Below the pieces are notes generated by a model. The model made no database searches. It was not told the DNA's origin and saw nothing but the letters and a program-made list of their open reading frames with translations. This document shows positions 51,787 through 58,898 of a stretch of DNA of 64,000 nucleotides, in pieces (within the stretch, counting starts at the first letter, position 1; each line of letters starts with the position of its first letter). Source of the DNA: Haloferax sp. Atlit-12N (GTDB lineage: Archaea; Halobacteriota; Halobacteria; Halobacteriales; Haloferacaceae); assembly GCF_003383095.1 (NCBI RefSeq), contig NZ_PSYW01000002.1, positions 806,001-870,000 of the forward strand, read 5' to 3'. Made by a program: the position numbers and the translations under genes.

Positions 51787-52866
51787 CTACTGCGGGTCCG
51801 GGTCGGGGTCGAATATCTCGGGATCCTCCGGCCCCTCGGCGCGGATAACCGCCATACAACCCTTGCGGGCGACGCGGGACAGCGAGTGGTCGACGAGTTT
51901 GAAGTCGCCGGGGACGGGCGAGTTCATCGTCGCGATGGTCGTGCTCCCCGGCGGGACGAGTCGCGTCTGGATGTGGCTCTGGGGTTCCGTCGTCAACGAG
52001 CCGTCGGGGTAGAGCGTCTCCCAGACGCTCCCGATGGGGTGGAAGCTACTGGAGAGGTTCGGCCCCCCGTCGACGAAGTACACCCGGACCGTCTCGCCGG
52101 TGCCGACGGTCGCGGCCGGTCCTCGGCCGTTGGGCGTCCACGCGTACTTCTCGCCGTTCATGAGGACGTACGTCGGGTCCTCGTTCCGCATCGACTCGTA
52201 GTCGAAGTTGTGCTGGCCCTCCTCGCCGGCGGCCTTGTCGGTGTAGAGTTCGTGCTGGCCGATGTAGACCTCCTGGTCGACTTCGGGAAGCCCCTCCGGC
52301 GGCTCGATGAGGATGAGCCCGAACATCCCGGCGCTGATGTGCATGTCCATGTTCGGCACGGCGCAGTGGTAGATGTACGCCCCGGGGTAGGTCGCCTTGA
52401 ACCGCAGGTGCGCCGTCTCGCCGGGGTTCGTCATCGTCGCCTCCGCGCCACCGCCGGGACCGGCGACCGCGTGGAAGTCGACGTTGTGCGGCATCGCGTT
52501 CTCCTCGGGGTTCTCGAACGTCAGGTTCACCGTGTCACCCTGCCGGACGCGGATGAACGGGCCGGGGACCTGCCCGTTGTAGGTCATGTAGGTGAACGTC
52601 ACGCCGTCTTCGACCTCGGCGGTCACCTCCTCCGGTCGGAGCGTCACGTCGACCTCGGCGGGCTCGCTTCGGTCGATGGGGCCGGGGATGTCAGTGGGGT
52701 CGGCCGCGACCCGGTCGACGAGGTTCGTCGAGCGCTGTTGTGTCGGTTCCTCCGTCTCGTCGAGCGACTGTGCGGCGGTCGGTGCGTTCGTCGCACAGCC
52801 GGCGAGCGATGCGGCGCCACCGAGTCCGAGCCACTGGAGCGTCCGTCGCCGAGTCGTAGATAGCAT
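51787..52866 (-). CDS. nirK: Copper-containing nitrite reductase
   Basis: The start at 52866 (MLSTTRRRTLQWLGLGGAA) gives 359 residues with a Tat leader and lipobox LAGCAT; the frame upstream is not coding. The two cupredoxin domains have the copper ligands: MPHNVDFHAV supplies His ligands, YHCAVPNMDMHISAGM supplies the type-2 His, type-1 Cys, His and Met, and LSSSFHPIG the remaining type-2 His. It reduces nitrite to NO on the outside of the membrane, with electrons probably from halocyanins. A TATA (GTTTATAC) and two operator-like sites lie upstream. It is the central gene of the island. Confidence 0.96.
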   Translation of the reverse strand: MLSTTRRRTLQWLGLGGAASLAGCATNAPTAAQSLDETEEPTQQRSTNLVDRVAADPTDIPGPIDRSEPAEVDVTLRPEEVTAEVEDGVTFTYMTYNGQVPGPFIRVRQGDTVNLTFENPEENAMPHNVDFHAVAGPGGGAEATMTNPGETAHLRFKATYPGAYIYHCAVPNMDMHISAGMFGLILIEPPEGLPEVDQEVYIGQHELYTDKAAGEEGQHNFDYESMRNEDPTYVLMNGEKYAWTPNGRGPAATVGTGETVRVYFVDGGPNLSSSFHPIGSVWETLYPDGSLTTEPQSHIQTRLVPPGSTTIATMNSPVPGDFKLVDHSLSRVARKGCMAVIRAEGPEDPEIFDPDPDPQ

Positions 52867-52905
52867 CTGTGTCTCCCTCCGGTTGAATCGAGTGCCCGAA
52901 CACGG

Positions 52906-52926
52906 GTATAAACGAACAATGGTTGT
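52906..52926 (-). promoter_or_regulatory. TATA box and adjoining CGAAC-N4-GTTG-like site of nirK
   Basis: On the minus strand TTTATA lies about 41-48 bases before the nirK ATG. It is directly preceded by a second, weaker palindrome, CGAAC-AATG-GTTG on the plus strand at 52913-52925. This may be an alternative site for the same regulator. Published work on NarO reports such an inverted repeat in nirK promoters, but I do not recall its exact spacing with certainty. Confidence 0.45.
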
Positions 52927-52945
52927 ACAGTTGGGAGACGCGCTC

Positions 52946-52957
52946 CGAACATCTTCG
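52946..52957. promoter_or_regulatory. CGAAC-N2-type operator upstream of nirK
   Basis: CGAACATCTTCG has an intact left arm and one mismatch in the right arm. It lies 79 bases before the nirK start and about 35 bases beyond the TATA box. Confidence 0.6.
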
Positions 52958-53033
52958 CGAGTCGTACCACACTGCGAGACACGGGGACGCGGTCGCTCCC
53001 GAGCGCGCGAATCCCGAGAAGACGAACGGAGGT

Positions 53034-53186
53034 TCAGTCGTCGCCGACGAACCGGTCGCGGCGGTACCGACACTGCTCGCAGAAGAACTGCGCGAGTCCC
53101 GCTGGCTGCGTACCGGTGAAGGCCATCTTCGTGCCGCAGTCGGGGCACCATTCGGAGTGGGTGGTATTCGTGTGGTCTGAACTCAT
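53034..53186 (-). CDS. Small zinc-ribbon protein, 50 residues
   Basis: The ATG ending at 53186 opens a 50-codon frame with stop at 53034-53036. The product starts MSSDHTNTTHSEWCPDC and contains two CxxC pairs (CPDC and CEQC) separated by 18 residues, a zinc-ribbon pattern. The end is acidic (FVGDD). It lies between nirK and a DUF2249 gene on the same strand and has no operator immediately upstream. Haloarchaea have many such single-ribbon proteins of unknown role. Confidence 0.75.
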   Translation of the reverse strand: MSSDHTNTTHSEWCPDCGTKMAFTGTQPAGLAQFFCEQCRYRRDRFVGDD

Positions 53187-53326
53187 ACCACGTACAAACG
53201 CGTGAGGAGTTATTACATTAACGATTATGCCAAATTAGACGAGACTGACACGTTTCGGGACGCAGACAGTGCCAACGCCGACGCTGACGAGAGGAATGCT
53301 GGAGAAGAGTCGGTGACAGCGACGAC

Positions 53327-53587
53327 TCAGGGTTCCCAAATCGCGGTGACGACGCCCTCGTCGCGCTCAGCCGAGCAGTAGACGAACCCGCGGTCGTCGA
53401 GCTTCGGATAGAGAAACTTCGGCTCGCGGTCGTTGAGCTGGACGAACACGGTTTCGCCGTCGAGGTCGGCGAGACGGTTCATCGTCTCGGTGAGCGGCTC
53501 CGGCGGCGGCAACTCCCGCACGTCGAGGAAGTCCACCGCTCGTTCGCTCGGTGCGTCGAGTCCATCGAGGTACGCTTCGTGCTCCAT
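53327..53587 (-). CDS. DUF2249 domain protein (second copy)
   Basis: The start at 53587 (MEHEAYLDGLDAPSERAVDF) gives 86 residues. The family motifs FLDVRELPPPEPL, QLNDREPKFLYPKL and GVVTAIWEP are present. A perfect CGAACGTGTTCG stands 38 bases upstream. It is divergent from the radical SAM gene, with the two operators 23 bases apart. It is the second DUF2249 protein of the regulon, with about 30-40% similarity by eye to the first. Confidence 0.85.
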   Translation of the reverse strand: MEHEAYLDGLDAPSERAVDFLDVRELPPPEPLTETMNRLADLDGETVFVQLNDREPKFLYPKLDDRGFVYCSAERDEGVVTAIWEP

Positions 53588-53625
53588 ATCCAAGTTGTGG
53601 GGCCGCCGGAGCAGGAAATTCACCC

Positions 53626-53637
53626 CGAACGTGTTCG
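53626..53637. promoter_or_regulatory. CGAAC-N2-GTTCG operator upstream of DUF2249 gene 2
   Basis: CGAACGTGTTCG, a perfect palindrome, 38 bases before the start at 53587 on the minus strand. Confidence 0.8.
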
Positions 53638-53660
53638 TCTCGTCGCCACCGGTCTGCAAC

Positions 53661-53672
53661 CGAACACGTTCG
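53661..53672. promoter_or_regulatory. CGAAC-N2-GTTCG operator upstream of the radical SAM gene
   Basis: CGAACACGTTCG with perfect arms, 45 bases before the ATG at 53718. It is 23 bases from the operator of the divergent gene. Confidence 0.8.
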
Positions 53673-53717
53673 GGGCGTGGCTCACCTTCCGGGCCTTCGA
53701 ACCACCCGACTAGAGCC

Positions 53718-54890
53718 ATGTCTCGACCGCCACACGCCGACACCGACGCGGGCGCGGGAAGCGACGCGGACGCACCGCCGACCGCGACCGCCCCGCCGGA
53801 CCCGTCGAGCATCGACACCTCGCGGCGGCCGTTCGTCCTCATCTGGGAGGTCACGCAGGCGTGCGGCCTCGCGTGTGACCACTGTCGTGCGGACGCGACG
53901 CCCGCGAGACACCCCGACGAACTGACCACCGCGGAGGGAAAGCGCCTGCTCGACCAAGCCCGTGAGTTCGGACCGGGGCAACTCGTCGTCCTCTCCGGCG
54001 GCGACCCGCTCGCCCGTTCGGACCTCGTGGACCTCGCCGAGTACGGGACCGGCTTGGGCCTCCGGATGACGCTCACCCCGAGCGGGACGTCCTCGCTGAC
54101 GCCCGAGACGGTCGCCGACCTCGCCGACGCGGGGGTCAAGCGCATGGCGCTCAGCCTCGACGGCGCGATCGCGGCGTCGCACGACGCCTTCCGAGGCGAA
54201 GATGGGAGTTTCGAGCAGACCGTCGCGGCCGCCCGTGCGGCCCGCGAGGCCGGCCTCCCGCTCCAGATAAACACGACTGTCTGCGCCGAGACGGTCGGCG
54301 AACTCCCCGCGCTCTGCGACCTCGTGGCCGACCTCGGCGCGGTCCTCTGGTCCGTGTTCTTCCTCGTCCCCGTGGGGCGCGGGCGCGTTCTCGACCCGAT
54401 TTCCCCCGAGCGGGCCGAGCGCGTCATGGAGTGGCTGACCGAGGTGAGCGAGGAAGCGCCTTTTGGCGTCAAGACGACCGAAGCGCCCCACTACCGTCGG
54501 GTCGCCATCCAGCGCCGACGGGACGCGAGCGACGCGCCCCCGACCGACGGCATCGGCCGCCGGCTCGGTATCACCGCGGGCGACGGCTTCGCCTTCGTCA
54601 GCCACACCGGCGACCTGTTCCCGTCGGGCTTCCTCCCCGCGTCCGCCGGCTCAGTCCGCGACGGCGGACTCGTCGAGCGGTACCGCGAGAGCGACCTCTT
54701 TCGGTCGCTCCGGGACCGCGACGCTCTCCGTGGGAAGTGCGGCGCGTGCGAGTTCCGCCACGTCTGCGGCGGCAGTCGCTCGCGGGCCTACGCCCACACC
54801 GGCGACCCGCTGGCCAGCGACCCGCTCTGCGGGTACGTGCCCGCCGACTACGACGGCCCGATGCCCGCAAGTCGGTCGGCGGGCGACTGA
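53718..54890 (+). CDS. Radical SAM/SPASM-domain enzyme (TIGR04053-like, possible RiPP maturase)
   Basis: The ATG at 53718 (MSRPPHADTDAGAGSDADA) gives 390 residues. After an acidic low-complexity stretch, the radical SAM cluster motif CGLACDHC (CxxxCxxC) and the GGDP SAM motif are present. A barrel follows, and a C-terminal SPASM-like region has Cys residues in KCGACEFRHVCGGSRSRAYA and SDPLCGYVP. The C-terminal motif is shared with AhbC/AhbD haem-pathway enzymes, so haem modification is an alternative to peptide modification. In this regulon a CGCGG-type peptide (61301) is the likely substrate. The gene is divergent from the DUF2249 gene. Confidence 0.83.
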   Translation: MSRPPHADTDAGAGSDADAPPTATAPPDPSSIDTSRRPFVLIWEVTQACGLACDHCRADATPARHPDELTTAEGKRLLDQAREFGPGQLVVLSGGDPLARSDLVDLAEYGTGLGLRMTLTPSGTSSLTPETVADLADAGVKRMALSLDGAIAASHDAFRGEDGSFEQTVAAARAAREAGLPLQINTTVCAETVGELPALCDLVADLGAVLWSVFFLVPVGRGRVLDPISPERAERVMEWLTEVSEEAPFGVKTTEAPHYRRVAIQRRRDASDAPPTDGIGRRLGITAGDGFAFVSHTGDLFPSGFLPASAGSVRDGGLVERYRESDLFRSLRDRDALRGKCGACEFRHVCGGSRSRAYAHTGDPLASDPLCGYVPADYDGPMPASRSAGD

Positions 54891-54923
54891 CGCCTCGGGA
54901 ATGGCGGCCTGCGGGAGCCGACC

Positions 54924-54935
54924 CGAACACGTTCG
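54924..54935. promoter_or_regulatory. CGAAC-N2-GTTCG operator upstream of halocyanin 1
   Basis: CGAACACGTTCG with perfect arms, 39 bases before the ATG at 54975. Confidence 0.8.
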
Positions 54936-54974
54936 GGGTAACCGCTTGCATCCGTCGCCGCCGAGGTACAGTCG

Positions 54975-55541
54975 ATGACGCGCGACACCAACCTCACGAG
55001 ACGGCGCTTTACGGCACTGACTGCGACGGCGGCGCTGTCGACGGCGCTCGCCGGTTGTTCCGGCTCCGGCGGCGACGCCGCGAACGCGGACGAGGCGGAC
55101 GGGGGCGACGCGACGACCGCCGAATCGACCGCGGAGTCGACGACCGAGTCCGGCGAAACGACCGGTCCGGATAGCGGTTCCGGCGGCGGGAGCGCCCCGC
55201 AGTTCGACGGCTGGTTCGACAACGTGGGCAACTACGACGGCGTCGCCGACGAGACGGGAAGTTCGACGGTGACGGTGACGGTGGGCGCGCAGGCCAACGG
55301 CGGCGCGTTCGGGTTCGGACCGGCCGCCGTGCGGGTCTCACCGGGTACCACGGTCGTCTGGGAGTGGAACGGCAAGGGCGGCTCGCACGACGTCGCCGCC
55401 GCTGACGGCGAATTCGAATCGGAGTTGGCGGGCAGTAGCGGCCACACGTTCGAACACACCTTCGAGGAGACGGGGACGTACAAATACGCCTGTACGCCCC
55501 ACGAGACGCTCGGCATGAAGGGTGCGGTCGTCGTCGAGTAG
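54975..55541 (+). CDS. Halocyanin (blue copper protein, Tat lipoprotein)
   Basis: This 188-residue protein has a Tat leader (LTRRRFTALTATAAL), a lipobox LAGCSG and an acidic linker of about 45 residues. The cupredoxin domain follows, with type-1 copper ligands His in GGSHDVAA and Cys, His and Met in YACTPHETLGMKG. It should carry electrons on the outer membrane face to NirK or NorB. Its operator is a perfect CGAACACGTTCG 39 bases upstream. It is homologous to both domains of the two-domain halocyanin at 62793. Confidence 0.93.
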   Translation: MTRDTNLTRRRFTALTATAALSTALAGCSGSGGDAANADEADGGDATTAESTAESTTESGETTGPDSGSGGGSAPQFDGWFDNVGNYDGVADETGSSTVTVTVGAQANGGAFGFGPAAVRVSPGTTVVWEWNGKGGSHDVAAADGEFESELAGSSGHTFEHTFEETGTYKYACTPHETLGMKGAVVVE

Positions 55542-55636
55542 CGTCCGGCGCGTCGTTTTTCGGTCTGTTTTCGCCCGTCGTCGGTCGGTTCTCCACCGCC
55601 CGCGAACTTCTTCTCCCGGTGCGCCGAATCTCTTGT

Positions 55637-56134
55637 ATGCCTCGGTCCTCGGTCTTCTCTGCCGCGCGCCGCCGCCCGTCGCTCACGTTCGCCCTCGCGG
55701 GTGGCGCGTTCGCGCTCTGGTACGTTCTCGCCGACCCGGTGGTCGAATTACTGACCGGCGGCGACCCTGCCGTCCCCTCCGGACCGATGGCGGTGCTCGT
55801 CGCCGGGGGCTTTCTCGGCGGCGGCCTGCTCGCCAGCCTGCTCTGGCGGCGACTCGGCGGGCCGAACTCCCGAGTCCGCGGCGCGCTCGTCGGCGGCCTC
55901 GTCGGGTTGCTCGCGCTCCCGGTCCCGATGTACCTGCTCGAACTCGCGGTGGTCGTGATGGAGGGGAGTCCGTTCGAAGCGCCGGTCGGGATGGGTCCGG
56001 TGGCGGCGCTCGTGAGGGTCGTTGTTCTGTTTCTCGTTGTCCCGCTGTTCCTCGGGGCGCTGGGCGTGATTGCGACCCTCGGTGGAACGGTCGTCGTCGG
56101 GGCCGCGACGGGGCTGGTGCTCGCGTGGGAGTGA
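55637..56134 (+). CDS. Membrane protein of unknown function
   Basis: The ATG at 55637 (MPRSSVFSAARRRPSLTFAL) gives 165 residues with four to five helices. It is 95 bases after halocyanin 1 on the same strand and may be co-transcribed. No enzyme or transporter motif is recognised. Confidence 0.65.
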   Translation: MPRSSVFSAARRRPSLTFALAGGAFALWYVLADPVVELLTGGDPAVPSGPMAVLVAGGFLGGGLLASLLWRRLGGPNSRVRGALVGGLVGLLALPVPMYLLELAVVVMEGSPFEAPVGMGPVAALVRVVVLFLVVPLFLGALGVIATLGGTVVVGAATGLVLAWE

Positions 56135-56326
56135 GTCGGCAGTCCGATGTCGGCGAAAAGCAGAGCCGGTGAATCAGTCGCCGGCTGCGCTGTTGTGCAT
56201 CCGTTATCTGATGGGGTGGTGTGACACAGACAGAGGATAAGTTCAGCACACGAGCGTGATTCGCTTGCGTGGGTATCTGAATCGTTCTGGGGAAAATTCT
56301 TGTATCTGCCCACTTAATATGAGCGT

Positions 56327-56557
56327 ATGTCCGAAGCAACGCTGGATGGTCGAGGACGCCTGACGCTCCCGAAAGAGATTCGAGAGCGGTATGGCGAACA
56401 CTACCACATCGTCCAGCTTCACGACGGTATCAAGTTGATTCCAATCGAGGATGACCCGCTCGATGCCCTTCGCTCTGAGTTCGCAGACGTAGAGAAGACA
56501 GCGGAAGAACTCCGGCAGGAAGCACGTAACGCAGCACTAGACGAGGCTGGACGCTGA
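56327..56557 (+). CDS. vapB: AbrB/SpoVT-type antitoxin (VapB-like)
   Basis: The 76-residue protein begins MSEATLDGRGRLTLPKEIRERYG, the classic swapped-hairpin AbrB fold, followed by an acidic helical tail (DPLDALRSEFADVEKTAEEL) that should bind the toxin. The stop codon directly precedes the toxin ATG. The pair should repress its own promoter; a TATA-like ACTTAATATG lies 5-25 bases before the start. Confidence 0.92.
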   Translation: MSEATLDGRGRLTLPKEIRERYGEHYHIVQLHDGIKLIPIEDDPLDALRSEFADVEKTAEELRQEARNAALDEAGR

Positions 56558-56932
56558 ATGTACGCGGAGACAGACTTCCTTCTGGCACTCATCAAGGACG
56601 AAGACTGGCTTGGTGACGCCGCAGAGGCAGTATACCGCGACCACCGGGACGAACTATGGACGTCTCAGTTCACACTCATCGAACTCCTCATGGTTGCATA
56701 TCGTGAAGAACGAGATACAGAGCGAGTCGTCACAAATGCCGCTGCTCTGTTGGAAGTACGTAGTGACGTGGACACCGTTGTCACAGCTGCGACCTACGTC
56801 GAAGACCACGGGTTCACCCCGTTCGACGCGCTTCACCTCGTTGAATCAGATGGTGATACCATCGTTTCGAGCGATGAGACGTACGAATCGTTTGCTCCGC
56901 GCCTCGACCTGAAGACAGCCCAAGACGAGTGA
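56558..56932 (+). CDS. vapC: PIN-domain ribonuclease toxin (VapC-like)
   Basis: This 124-residue PIN domain has the acidic active-site positions: Asp in MYAETDFLLALIKDED, Glu in QFTLIELLM, Asp in GFTPFDALHLVE and SSDETYE at the end. It should cut RNA when not bound by the antitoxin. It abuts the antitoxin gene with no gap. An IS200/IS605 element lies a few bases after its stop codon. Confidence 0.92.
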   Translation: MYAETDFLLALIKDEDWLGDAAEAVYRDHRDELWTSQFTLIELLMVAYREERDTERVVTNAAALLEVRSDVDTVVTAATYVEDHGFTPFDALHLVESDGDTIVSSDETYESFAPRLDLKTAQDE

Positions 56933-56958
56933 GACTATCTTTTTTTCAAGGCGAGAAT

Positions 56959-56976
56959 CCCGCCGTTTACGGCGGG
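56959..56976. repeat. Left-end hairpin of the IS200/IS605 element
   Basis: CCCGCCG, TTTA loop and CGGCGGG form a perfect 7-base stem. The same loop and inner stem occur at the right end. Confidence 0.8.
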
Positions 56977-57082
56977 CGTGAAGCCGACAACTACCACACG
57001 TTCCACCGTCGGTTGCAGGCCGAATATCCCACGACGGCAAACATTTTATTAGAATTGGGTGTGTAGAAATCGGCACGACCAA

Positions 57083-57475
57083 ATGAAGTACAACCTCGAA
57101 AAAGGGTCGCAAACGGTCTACGCGCTCCAATATCACTTTGTGACCGTCACAAAGTACCGCGCGGACATCCTCACCGACGAGATAGCCGAACACATCGGTG
57201 AGATTGCCAGCGACATCTCCGAGGACTTCGGCGTGAGTATCCAGAACGTCAACGGCGGTTCCGACCACGTTCATATCCTGTTCACGGCGAAGCCCACCAC
57301 GAACCTCACCAAGTTCATCAACTCGCTCAAAGGCGTTTCGTCTCGCAAGATTCGGGACGAGTACCCCGAGACTCGGCAGGCGGTCGACAGCGCGTTCTGG
57401 CAACCGGGATACTTCCTCGCTACCACCGGACAGGTGAGCATCGACGTGTTGATGGAGTACGTGGAGGAACAGTAG
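57083..57475 (+). CDS. tnpA: IS200/IS605 Y1 (HUH) transposase TnpA
   Basis: The ATG at 57083 (MKYNLEKGSQTVYALQYHFV) gives 130 residues, the normal length for IS200 TnpA. The HUH metal motif is DHVHILF, and the catalytic Tyr is in QPGYFLATTGQ near the C-terminus. It cuts and joins single-stranded DNA at the hairpin ends. It looks intact. Confidence 0.95.
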   Translation: MKYNLEKGSQTVYALQYHFVTVTKYRADILTDEIAEHIGEIASDISEDFGVSIQNVNGGSDHVHILFTAKPTTNLTKFINSLKGVSSRKIRDEYPETRQAVDSAFWQPGYFLATTGQVSIDVLMEYVEEQ

Positions 57476-57477
57476 CG

Positions 57478-58788
57478 ATGTCCACAACCGTCACGAAGAC
57501 GTTGCAGGCGACGTTCGCGCCACCCACCGCGCACAAGCAGTCGAAACTCAGCGACCTGCTCGAAACCTACCGTGACGGTCTCCAAGAGGCGTTCGACTCC
57601 GGGGCGAGTACCATGTCGGCAGTGAGCGACATCGTGACTCCTTACGACCTCCCGTATCAGGCGAAGGCCGCCCTTTGCAACTACGTCCCGAAACTCCGTA
57701 AGACGTACAACGCCAAGGAGTTGGACGACGAACACCCGATACGGCTCACCAACCAAGCCGCCAAGTTCGACCATTCTGAAGAACGCGACTACGAGTTCAC
57801 GTGGTGGGTTCCCCGTCCCGGTCGGGGAACGAACTTCTGGATACCGCTCCGCATCAACCCCGGACAGGAAGACCTCTGGCACGACCTCGTATCGGAGGAC
57901 GCAAAGGCGGGCGAGATACGACTTCAACAACATCGGAAGAACTGGGTACTGCACGTCACCGTCGAGTACCCGGTCGAAGAACCAGCGACGGACGGTGACG
58001 CCACGCACATCGGCTTAGACATCGGAGAAACCGCCCTCATTACGGGCTGTGCCCTCAAGGACGGTTCTCCGACTGACCCGCTCGTGCGTAGCGGAAGCAG
58101 AGCGAAGCATCTCCGCAAAGAGATGCACACCACCCTGAAACGACTCCAAGAGCGTGACGCTTCGGAGTGGCGTACCGACGAACGGTTCGACCACTACCAG
58201 AACGCGCTCACCGACATCGTGGAGAAGGCGTCTCGGGAAGCCGTCGAGTGCGCCCAACAGTTCGAAAACCCGGTGTTGGTAATGGAGAATCTGACGTATA
58301 TCCGCGAACGACTCGACTACGGGAAGTACATGAACCGTCGGCTTCACTCGTGGGCGTTCGCCCGGCTCCAAGGGCGCATCGAGGACAAGGCGACGGAAGC
58401 AGGCATCCCAGTCGAGTACGTGAATCCGGCGTACACCTCGCAGACGTGCCACTCGTGCCACCGTATCGGTCGGCGGGATTCACAAGCCGAGTTCCGGTGT
58501 CCGCACGACGACTGCCACGTTTCGACGTTTCAGGCCGACATCAACGCTTCCGCGAATATCGCACGACGGGTTGACCCGTGGGGAGAGAGCGTCCCGCTTG
58601 ACAAGGCGGAACGCGATGACTCGCCTCGGGATGGGAGCGGTTGTGACACCGCCACGACTCACCGTGAGAAGAGCGTACCAGCGCAGATGACGCTCACGGC
58701 CTACGAAGAGTCGAAACCCTCTGCCAGCGTTCACGAAACTCCGTCTCGTGAGCCAACCAGAACCGCCGGTTCTGGTGACGACGACTGA
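57478..58788 (+). CDS. tnpB: TnpB RNA-guided nuclease (IS605 OrfB)
   Basis: This 436-residue protein has the RuvC-like triad: Asp in GLDIGETALITG, Glu in VMENLTYIRERLDYG and Asp in FQADINASANIARR. The zinc finger between them is CHSCHRIGRR plus CPHDDC. All key residues are present, so the nuclease appears functional. It starts two bases after the tnpA stop. A polar, low-complexity tail of about 70 residues extends past the RuvC-III motif. TnpB proteins are guided by an RNA made from the right end of the element. Confidence 0.94.
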   Translation: MSTTVTKTLQATFAPPTAHKQSKLSDLLETYRDGLQEAFDSGASTMSAVSDIVTPYDLPYQAKAALCNYVPKLRKTYNAKELDDEHPIRLTNQAAKFDHSEERDYEFTWWVPRPGRGTNFWIPLRINPGQEDLWHDLVSEDAKAGEIRLQQHRKNWVLHVTVEYPVEEPATDGDATHIGLDIGETALITGCALKDGSPTDPLVRSGSRAKHLRKEMHTTLKRLQERDASEWRTDERFDHYQNALTDIVEKASREAVECAQQFENPVLVMENLTYIRERLDYGKYMNRRLHSWAFARLQGRIEDKATEAGIPVEYVNPAYTSQTCHSCHRIGRRDSQAEFRCPHDDCHVSTFQADINASANIARRVDPWGESVPLDKAERDDSPRDGSGCDTATTHREKSVPAQMTLTAYEESKPSASVHETPSREPTRTAGSGDDD

Positions 58789-58845
58789 CTGGTATTCCCC
58801 ATGCGTAGGAAGCCTCGCCGTTTACGGCGAGGAGGATGTCACGCA
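58789..58845 (+). ncRNA. Predicted right-end guide (omega/reRNA) scaffold of TnpB
   Basis: In this family the guide RNA comes from the end of tnpB and the right end of the element. Here the scaffold would include the hairpin at 58813-58832, and the guide would be the first ~20 bases after the element (about 58846-58865). This is inferred from the family, not seen as a transcript. Confidence 0.45.
58813..58832. repeat. Right-end hairpin of the IS200/IS605 element
   Basis: CCTCGCCG, TTTA loop and CGGCGAGG form a perfect 8-base stem. Confidence 0.8.
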
Positions 58846-58873
58846 GCACGACTTCGAAAAGCTAGCAGAAAAT

Positions 58874-58895
58874 GCGAGGTTCGACGGAGCCTCGC
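58874..58895. terminator. Possible norB terminator hairpin
   Basis: GCGAGG (58874-58879) and CCTCGC (58890-58895) form a 6-base stem with a 10-base loop just past the norB stop codon on the minus strand. Confidence 0.3.
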
Positions 58896-58898
58896 TCG

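Larger units (their letters stand above)
56935..58845 (+). mobile_element. IS200/IS605-family insertion sequence with tnpA and tnpB
   Basis: The element contains a Y1 transposase and a TnpB gene in the same direction, two bases apart. Its ends carry subterminal hairpins with the shared core GCCG-TTTA-CGGC: left at 56959-56976 (7-base stem) and right at 58813-58832 (8-base stem). No terminal inverted repeats or target duplication are expected for this family and none were seen. The exact ends are estimated, just after the VapC stop on the left and near GATGTCAC on the right. It lies between VapBC and norB. Confidence 0.85.
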
